Part shown: in pieces, positions 57,971 through 64,000 of the stretch | How positions within the stretch are numbered: the stretch's first letter is position 1 | How the letters are laid out: each line of letters begins with the position of its first letter | Made by a program: the position numbers and the translations under genes | Assembly (NCBI RefSeq): GCF_002735905.1 | Contig: NZ_PEBD01000012.1 | Coordinates: 62,001-126,000, forward strand | Length of the DNA stretch: 64,000 nucleotides | Source of the DNA: Williamsia muralis | GTDB taxonomy: Bacteria > Actinomycetota > Actinomycetes > Mycobacteriales > Mycobacteriaceae | Direction of reading: 5' to 3' | Notes under the pieces: model-generated | What the model saw: the letters and a program-made list of their open reading frames with translations, nothing else | Database searches by the model: none | What the model was told of the DNA's origin: nothing

Positions 57971-58414
57971 ATGACCGTCACCGAACCAGTCACCACGGAC
58001 CAGCAGACCACCGAGTTGTGGGTGGAGCGCACCGGAACGCGCCGCTACACAGGGCGCAGCAGTCGCGGGGCCGAGGTCTTGATCGGCTCCGCTGATGTCG
58101 ATGGCGTCTTCACCCCCGGCGAATTGCTCAAGATCGCTCTGGCCGCGTGTACCGGGATGAGCTCGGACAAACCACTGTCCCGCCGCCTCGGCGACGACTA
58201 CGACGCGACCGTTCGCGTTTCCGGGGACGCCGATCGTGACAACGAGGTGTATCCCCGCCTCGAGGAGGTCCTCGAAGTGGACCTGTCCGAACTGGAACCC
58301 GAGGCCGCGGAGCGACTTCTTGTTGTGGTGCGACGCGCGGTCGATGCGGTGTGCACGGTGGGGCGCACCCTCAAGACCGGCGCCGAGGTCGAGCTGCGCA
58401 TCGATACGGAGTAG
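57971..58414 (+). CDS. OsmC family peroxidase-like protein
   Basis: ATG 57971 gives 147 residues; an in-frame ATG-less extension upstream is not conserved. The OsmC/Ohr fold is marked by the cysteine pair C60 (LAACTGMSSD) and C128 (VDAVCTVGRT), which reduce organic hydroperoxides in this family. It corresponds to Rv2923c, which in M. tuberculosis lies directly between fpg and acyP; here nitroreductase-kdp separates it from fpg. acyP follows after 3 bases. Confidence 0.9.
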   Translation: MTVTEPVTTDQQTTELWVERTGTRRYTGRSSRGAEVLIGSADVDGVFTPGELLKIALAACTGMSSDKPLSRRLGDDYDATVRVSGDADRDNEVYPRLEEVLEVDLSELEPEAAERLLVVVRRAVDAVCTVGRTLKTGAEVELRIDTE

Positions 58415-58417
58415 CCG

Positions 58418-58720
58418 ATGGCCTCCGATTCACCCGGCGACACCGCCGACACCATCAGGCTCACCGCGTGGGTCCACGGGCACGTCCAGGGTGTCGGATT
58501 TCGTTGGTGGACCCGGGCCCGCGCTCTCGAACTGGGGCTGGTGGGTTCGGCGACCAATCACTCCGACGGCCGGGTGCTCATCGTCGCCGAAGGCCCAGAG
58601 GCTGCCTGCAGGCAGTTGATCGACCTCATCGAGGCAGGTCAGAGTCCTGGTCGCGTCGACACCGTCGTGGTGGATCGGAGCGCGCCGCGCGGTGGGTTGT
58701 CCGGATTCGTCGAACGGTGA
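58418..58720 (+). CDS. acyP: Acylphosphatase
   Basis: The 100-residue protein contains HGHVQGVGFRWWT with catalytic R29 and SATNHSDGRV with N47, the two active-site residues of acylphosphatases. It hydrolyses acyl phosphates such as acetyl or carbamoyl phosphate. It is read with the OsmC gene and precedes smc, as Rv2922A-Rv2922c. Confidence 0.94.
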   Translation: MASDSPGDTADTIRLTAWVHGHVQGVGFRWWTRARALELGLVGSATNHSDGRVLIVAEGPEAACRQLIDLIEAGQSPGRVDTVVVDRSAPRGGLSGFVER

Positions 58721-58779
58721 ACCGGCTCGCGGTCGGGCCTGGACCAGTTGTCGCCGGGTACTGGGTACGCTGAAGCGCT

Positions 58780-61700
58780 GTGCACCTCAAGAGCCTGACC
58801 CTGAAGGGCTTCAAGTCCTTTGCGTCGGCGACCACTCTGCGTTTCGAACCGGGGATCACCTGCGTGGTCGGTCCCAACGGTTCGGGCAAGTCGAACGTCG
58901 TCGATGCGCTCACGTGGGTGATGGGGGAACAGGGCGCGAAGGCGCTGCGCGGCGGCAAGATGGAGGACGTCATCTTCGCCGGCACTTCCGGTCGCGCCCC
59001 ACTCGGGCGGGCCGAGGTGACCCTCACCATCGACAACTCCGATGGTGCACTGCCCATCGACTACTCCGAGGTGTCGGTGACCCGCCGGATGTTCCGCGAC
59101 GGGGCCGGTGAGTACGAGATCAATGGCAGCTCGTGCCGACTGATGGACGTGCAGGAGCTCCTCAGCGACTCCGGCATCGGCCGCGAGATGCACGTGATCG
59201 TGGGGCAGGGACGCCTCGCCGCAATCCTGGAGTCGCGACCGGAGGAACGCCGGGCGTTCATCGAAGAAGCTGCCGGCGTTCTCAAACACCGCAAACGCAA
59301 AGAAAAGGCCGTCCGCAAGCTCGACGCGATGCAGGCCAACCTGGCACGGCTCGGTGACCTGACCGCGGAATTGCGCCGCCAACTCAAGCCGCTCGGTCGC
59401 CAGGCCGAGGTCGCCCGCCGTGCCCAGACAGTCCAGGCAGACCTGCGCGACGCCCAATTGCGGCTTGCGGCAGACGATCTCGTGACCCGACGCTCCGAAC
59501 TCGCCGAGCAGAGCACCAGCGAAGCCGAACTGCGCCGTCAGCAGGACGAGTACGCGCACCAACTCGATGAACTGAACGCTCAGGTGAGTGAGAACGAGGA
59601 ACACCTGGCTCAGATCGTGCCGGCGGCGAACGAGGCAGGTCAGGCGTGGTTTGCTCTGTCGGCGTTGACCGAACGCGTCGGCGCCACATGCCGGATCGCC
59701 GACGAGCGCCGCCGGTACCTCAGTGAACCCGTGCAGGCCGACTCCGGTCGCGACCCCGATGAACTCGAGCGCCAGGCAGCTGTCGCAGCGGAAGAAGAGA
59801 CGGCACTGGCCGACGCGGTCGACGACGCGGCGCTGGTACTCGACGAAGCCAAAGAGACTCTCACCGACCGGGAACAGGCCGCGGCCGCTGCGACGCAGGC
59901 CCATCTCGCCGCGGTGCGGGCAGTCGCCGACCGACGCGAAGGGCTGGCCCGACTGGAGGGCCAGGTCGACAATCTGCGCACAAAGGTCGAGTCGATCGAT
60001 GCCGAGACCACACGCCTCGGTGCGGCTATCGACAACGCGGCCGCCAGAGCCGAAGCGGCACAACAGGAATTCGAGGCCACCCAGGCCACCATCGCCGAAC
60101 TCGACGCATCCGAACTCGGGCTCGACGAACATCATGAGCGCAGCGTCGCCGCGCTGAACCAGGCCAACGAGCGGGTGGCCGAACTCCAGGCCGCAGAGCG
60201 GGCAGCAGAACAGCAGGTCACCTCCCTCAAGGCGCGCATCGATGCCCTTGCCGTGGGACTCGAACGCAAAGACGGCGGAGCCTGGCTACTGGAGAACCGG
60301 GGCGGGTCGTTACTCGGCCCCATGTCGTCGCTCCTCAAGGTCGCCGTCGGCTACGAAGCTGCGGTCGCCGCGGCGATGGGTCCGGCCGCCGACGCGGTAG
60401 CGACCGCCGACCTGCCGGCTGCCCGCACCGCGTTGTCAGCGTTGCGAGAGAACGAAGGTGGCCGAGCCGCGGTGCTCATCGGCGGGCTGGAGCCGGCAGG
60501 CCGGGGAACCGGACCGCTGCCGCCAGGTGCCACATGGGCGCTCGATGTGGTCTCGGCACCCGCCGAACTGCGCGGCGCACTGGAACTGCTCCTCGGATAC
60601 ACAGTCATCGCCGACACCATCGACACCGCTGAGCTCGTGCTCGACGCTGCCAAACCCGCTGTGCCACATCTTGGTTCACTCCGGGTGGTCACCGCCGACG
60701 GTGACCTCATCGGCGCCGGCTGGCGCAGTGGCGGCACCGGCGATCGGCCGTCGACCATCGAGGTGCAGTCGGCGATCGATTCTGCCGCCGCCGAACTGCA
60801 AAGCGCCCAGCGGCGCAGCGAGGAACTGGTGGCGGCACTGGCCGGCGCCCTGACGCAGCAGACCGACCGTCGTGAAACGGCTGAACAGGCGTTGGCAGCC
60901 CTGCATGAATCCGATGCCCAGCTCGGTGCGGTCTACGAGCAACTCGCCCGGCTCGGTCAGACCGCGCGGGCAGCCCAGGAAGAGACGACCCGCCTCGTCG
61001 GTCAACGTGCCAAGGCAGAACAGGGCCGAGCCGAGGCCATGGCCAAGCTCGCCGAGTCGGAGGAGAGGCTGAGGCTCGCGCGCGACGACAGTGCTGTCGG
61101 CGACGAGGGCGACGACCTCCCTGACAGCGACCGAGACACCACTGCGGCTGCGGTCGCGGCGGCCCGCTCGGTCGAGATGGAGGCTCGACTGGCACTGCGC
61201 AGTGCCGAGGAGCGACTGTCGTCGGTGCGAGGCAAAGCAGAGTCGCTGCGCCGCGCCGCCCGAGCCGAACGGGAGGCGCGGGCCAGGGCCGAACGCCAGA
61301 ATCGTGCCCGGCGCCATGCTGCAGACGTGGCCGAGGTGGTTCTCGAACAGGGGAAACTGATCGCCGCGCGGCTCGACATCGCTGTGGCGCAAGCTCAGTC
61401 CCATCGCGACCGGCTGGAAGCCGAACGAGCCTCGCGAACGCAGGCTCTCGATGTCGCCAAGAAGGCTGCGGCAGAGGTCGGGACCCAGCTGGCCGCACTG
61501 CGGGACGCGGTGCACCGCGACGAGGTGGCCAAGGCCCAGGTGTCGATGCGAATCGAACAGCTCGAAGAGCAGATCATGTCCGACTTCGCCATCAGTCCCG
61601 ACGACCTGGTCGCCGAGTACGGTCCCGATGTCGCCCTGCCGCCGACCGATCTCGAGATCGCCGAGTACGAACAGGCCAAGGAACGCGGAGAGATCGTCGT

Positions 61701-62397
61701 GGCCCCGGCGCCCCTCCCGTACGACCGCGCCACCCAGCAGGCCCGTGCCAAAAAAGCGCAACGGGACCTGAACACGCTGGGCAAGGTCAATCCGCTGGCA
61801 CTCGAGGAGTTCGCTGCGCTCGAAGAGCGCTACAACTTCCTATCGACCCAACTCGAGGACGTCAAGAAGGCCCGCCAGGATCTGCTAGATGTGGTGCAGG
61901 ACGTCGACAACCGCATCTTGCAGGTGTTCAGCGAGGCCTACGCCGATGTCGAGCGGGAGTTCGTCGAAGTCTTCAAAACCCTGTTTCCTGGCGGCGACGG
62001 GCGACTCGTGCTGACCGATCCGTCCAACATGCTGACCACCGGGATCGAGGTGGAGGCACGTCCACCGGGAAAGAAGGTGAAGCGTCTGTCATTGCTGTCC
62101 GGTGGGGAGAAGTCGCTGACGGCGGTGGCGATGCTGGTGGCGATCTTCCGGGCCCGACCGTCGCCCTTCTACGTGATGGACGAAGTCGAAGCCGCACTGG
62201 ACGACACAAATCTGCGCCGGTTGATCACGCTGTTCGAGCAGCTACGCGAGAAGTCCCAGCTCATCGTGATCACACACCAGAAGCCCACGATGGAAGTCGC
62301 TGATGCCCTCTATGGCGTGAGTATGCAGGGAGACGGCATCACGACCGTGATCTCGCAACGCATGCGTGGGCAAGATGTGGGTGCCCCGGCCGGCTGA
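58780..62397 (+). CDS. smc: Chromosome segregation protein SMC
   Basis: The 1205-residue protein starts at GTG 58780 with [15 protein letters not shown]. It has Walker A GPNGSGKS (31-38), long coiled coils, a central hinge (about 500-660, [14 protein letters not shown]) and the C-terminal head. The head carries signature LSGGEK (from residue 1106) and Walker [14 protein letters not shown]. It organises and separates chromosomes with ScpA and ScpB, which are not in the window. No ftsY follows; instead egtD converges 18 bases later. Confidence 0.97.
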   Translation: MHLKSLTLKGFKSFASATTLRFEPGITCVVGPNGSGKSNVVDALTWVMGEQGAKALRGGKMEDVIFAGTSGRAPLGRAEVTLTIDNSDGALPIDYSEVSVTRRMFRDGAGEYEINGSSCRLMDVQELLSDSGIGREMHVIVGQGRLAAILESRPEERRAFIEEAAGVLKHRKRKEKAVRKLDAMQANLARLGDLTAELRRQLKPLGRQAEVARRAQTVQADLRDAQLRLAADDLVTRRSELAEQSTSEAELRRQQDEYAHQLDELNAQVSENEEHLAQIVPAANEAGQAWFALSALTERVGATCRIADERRRYLSEPVQADSGRDPDELERQAAVAAEEETALADAVDDAALVLDEAKETLTDREQAAAAATQAHLAAVRAVADRREGLARLEGQVDNLRTKVESIDAETTRLGAAIDNAAARAEAAQQEFEATQATIAELDASELGLDEHHERSVAALNQANERVAELQAAERAAEQQVTSLKARIDALAVGLERKDGGAWLLENRGGSLLGPMSSLLKVAVGYEAAVAAAMGPAADAVATADLPAARTALSALRENEGGRAAVLIGGLEPAGRGTGPLPPGATWALDVVSAPAELRGALELLLGYTVIADTIDTAELVLDAAKPAVPHLGSLRVVTADGDLIGAGWRSGGTGDRPSTIEVQSAIDSAAAELQSAQRRSEELVAALAGALTQQTDRRETAEQALAALHESDAQLGAVYEQLARLGQTARAAQEETTRLVGQRAKAEQGRAEAMAKLAESEERLRLARDDSAVGDEGDDLPDSDRDTTAAAVAAARSVEMEARLALRSAEERLSSVRGKAESLRRAARAEREARARAERQNRARRHAADVAEVVLEQGKLIAARLDIAVAQAQSHRDRLEAERASRTQALDVAKKAAAEVGTQLAALRDAVHRDEVAKAQVSMRIEQLEEQIMSDFAISPDDLVAEYGPDVALPPTDLEIAEYEQAKERGEIVVAPAPLPYDRATQQARAKKAQRDLNTLGKVNPLALEEFAALEERYNFLSTQLEDVKKARQDLLDVVQDVDNRILQVFSEAYADVEREFVEVFKTLFPGGDGRLVLTDPSNMLTTGIEVEARPPGKKVKRLSLLSGGEKSLTAVAMLVAIFRARPSPFYVMDEVEAALDDTNLRRLITLFEQLREKSQLIVITHQKPTMEVADALYGVSMQGDGITTVISQRMRGQDVGAPAG

Positions 62398-62415
62398 CTT
62401 GCGATTGGGGCGGGG

Positions 62416-63396
62416 TCACCCGACCCTGGCCAGCATCACCGAGAAGTCGCCCGCATGGTCGGTCCAGGTGTGAGTGTGCTCGAGTCCTTGTCTCGCCATC
62501 TCCTGGTGCAGCACATCGAGGTCGAACTTGGTGCTGATCTCGGTGAGGATCTCGGCCCCTGCCGGTAACTCCCACGTTCGTTCGATGGCGCCGAAATGGG
62601 CCACGACATTCCGACGGGCACGCAACCACATCTCGATGCGATGTTCGGGGGGATTCCACCGGGCGATGTGCTCGAAGTCGTCCGCGTACAGCCCCTGGGC
62701 GTCCAACCCGGTGCGCAACACCTCGATGACGTTGCGATTGAAGTCGGCGGTCACCCCGGCCCGGTCGTTGTAGGCGGCGATGAGCCGACCGGTGTCCTTG
62801 ATGAGGTCGGCGCCCAGGAGGAAGTAGTCACCGGGTTTCAGGGACCGCGCGATCCGACCGAAGAAGCTCGCCCGTTGGGTCTCGTCGAGATTGCCGATGG
62901 TCCCGCCGAGGAATATGGCCATTCGCGGCCCGGGGTAGTCGGACAGAGTCAGGTCGGGGTCGTTGAAGTCGCCGTGCAGTGGCTGCACCGAGATGGAGGG
63001 GAACTCGGCGGCGATCTGCTGTGCCGACGACGTGAGCATCTCGACGCTGACATCGAGCGGCACGTAGGTGAAACCGTCGTCGGCAGACGCGGCGTCATGC
63101 GCACCGGCGAATGATTGCAGAAGTAGCCGCGTCTTCTCGGACGTCCCCGATCCCAGTTCGATCATCGTGCGGGCGCCGGTTGTCGAGACGATCTCCGATC
63201 GATGCCGATCGAGGATCTCGGTTTCTCGGCGCGTCGGGTAGTACTCGGGCAGGCGAGTGATCTCGTCGAACAGTTCGCTGCCCCGTTTGTCGTACAACCA
63301 GCGCGCAGGCAGCACGGGTGGCTGCTGCCACAGGCCTGCTACGGCATCTTCGACAAGCCGCGGATTGATGGCCTCGCGTGAATCGGACACTGTCAT
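62416..63396 (-). CDS. egtD: L-histidine N-alpha-methyltransferase EgtD
   Basis: ATG 63396 gives 326 residues; the open frame extends 115 codons further upstream but only as antisense of egtB. It has RWLYDKRGSELFDEITRLPEYYPTRRE, the SAM loop IELGSGTSEKTRLLL and FLGGTIGN, all typical of EgtD. It trimethylates histidine to hercynine, the first step of ergothioneine synthesis. It overlaps the egtB stop by 4 bases, so the two are co-translated. No egtE follows. Confidence 0.95.
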   Translation of the reverse strand: MTVSDSREAINPRLVEDAVAGLWQQPPVLPARWLYDKRGSELFDEITRLPEYYPTRRETEILDRHRSEIVSTTGARTMIELGSGTSEKTRLLLQSFAGAHDAASADDGFTYVPLDVSVEMLTSSAQQIAAEFPSISVQPLHGDFNDPDLTLSDYPGPRMAIFLGGTIGNLDETQRASFFGRIARSLKPGDYFLLGADLIKDTGRLIAAYNDRAGVTADFNRNVIEVLRTGLDAQGLYADDFEHIARWNPPEHRIEMWLRARRNVVAHFGAIERTWELPAGAEILTEISTKFDLDVLHQEMARQGLEHTHTWTDHAGDFSVMLARVG

Positions 63397-64000
63397 CTCG
63401 CCAACCGCAGTCCGCTGAAGGCCCACCGAGACGCGGCCGGGAAGAAGTTTCGGTATGTGGCTCGCTGATGGCCCACGGGTGTAACAGCGCTTGCTCCGCG
63501 CAGCACGTGCTGGTCGCTCATGAACTTCCCGTTGTATTCGCCTACGGCCCCGTTCGCCGGAACGAAACCGGGATAGGGGAGATACGCGCTCGCTGTCCAT
63601 TCCCAGACATCGCCGATCATCGTGGCGCCTGCGGCGCGTGGATGACACCGACCGGCGTCCAACAGCGTGCCCTGCGGGGGAGCCAGCGTCAACGCGGCTG
63701 CCTCCCACTCGAACTCGGTGGGCAGGCGTGCTCCTGCCCACCGCGCAAACGCGTCTGCCTCGTAGAAGGAGACGTGCAGAACCGGTTCGGCATCGACCAC
63801 CGGCCTACGCCCCGACAATGTGAACGTGGTCCACGTGCCGTCGTCGAGACTCCAGTAACCGGGTGCATTCTGTCCGGTGGCCTGGACGTTGGCCCATCCG
63901 TCCGACAGCCACAGCTCCGAACGCCGGTAGCCGTCGTCGGCCATGAACTCGCGCCATTCGGCGTTGGTGACAAGCCGGTTGGCGATCTGGAAGTCCTGGA
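63393..64000 (-). CDS. egtB: Hercynine oxygenase EgtB, C-terminal part (gene continues beyond window)
   Basis: The frame is open to base 64000, so the 5' part (DinB-like, iron-binding) is missing. The visible 202 residues belong to the FGE-sulfatase fold: VTNAEWREFMADDGYRR, HVSFYEADAFARWAGARLPTEFEWE, GDVWEWTASAYLPYPGF and the end VLRGAS...RATYRNFFPAASRWAFSGLRLAR. EgtB joins hercynine with gamma-glutamylcysteine (or cysteine) using oxygen. The substrate type cannot be told without the N-terminal half. It leads directly into egtD with a 4-base overlap. Confidence 0.93.
   Translation of the reverse strand, partial: QDFQIANRLVTNAEWREFMADDGYRRSELWLSDGWANVQATGQNAPGYWSLDDGTWTTFTLSGRRPVVDAEPVLHVSFYEADAFARWAGARLPTEFEWEAAALTLAPPQGTLLDAGRCHPRAAGATMIGDVWEWTASAYLPYPGFVPANGAVGEYNGKFMSDQHVLRGASAVTPVGHQRATYRNFFPAASRWAFSGLRLAR

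Overview
The window is 64 kb of high-GC actinobacterial chromosome, most likely from a member of the Mycobacteriales close to Gordonia; the genus is an inference. The evidence is a near-unbroken run of genes in the order known from Mycobacterium tuberculosis, many GTG starts, an RNase E with an IF2-N-like start, a truncated hemoglobin O, a CPWC (Rv2466c-type, mycothiol-linked) reductase, SepIVA, and ergothioneine genes. No transposase, integrase, phage cluster, CRISPR array or rRNA was seen. This is mostly core genome, and no clearly undescribed multi-gene system was found. The items of interest are regulatory sites, small or broken genes, and places where gene order departs from the mycobacterial pattern.

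Block 1 (1-41 kb) follows the M. tuberculosis Rv2478c to Rv2439c order. After the tail of a CtaG-type protein come a frameshifted ssb paralogue, the ABC-F factor ettA, the 180-kDa NAD-glutamate dehydrogenase and a coupled unknown gene. Next are aglA and glbO (minus), an HNH nuclease, a CtaJ/DUF5130 pair probably belonging to the respiratory supercomplex, and pepN (minus). Then follow a DsbA-like reductase, an M48 protease (minus), rpiB, nei2, a LysB/cutinase-like hydrolase, sthA and an L,D-transpeptidase (minus). tRNA-Gly and tRNA-Pro flank the proteostasis genes tig, clpP1, clpP2 and clpX. The divergent molybdenum-cofactor genes fdhD and mobA precede valS-folC-DUF4233, a small secreted protein, ndk, rne, rplU, rpmA, obg and proB.

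Block 2 (41-45 kb) is a junction: a sirtuin converges on and overlaps proB, and an ectABC ectoine operon (minus, no ectD) follows. The space between divergent ectA and rsmD holds a perfect Crp/GlxR-type site and a second palindrome.

Block 3 (44.8-62.4 kb) matches rsmD-coaD and then sepIVA-DUF177-rnc-fpg-(osmC)-acyP-smc. It is interrupted between fpg and osmC by a nitroreductase and a complete kdpFABCDE potassium system, which is preceded by an extra 30-residue membrane ORF overlapping kdpF. The window ends with egtD and the 3' part of egtB on the minus strand, fused by a 4-base overlap with no egtC between them.

Functional themes are protein quality control (Tig, ClpP1P2, ClpX, PepN), RNA and ribosome maturation (RNase E, RNase III, RsmD, Obg, L21, L27), redox and thiol protection (Rv2466c-like, SthA, OsmC, ergothioneine), and osmotic adaptation (ectoine, Kdp).
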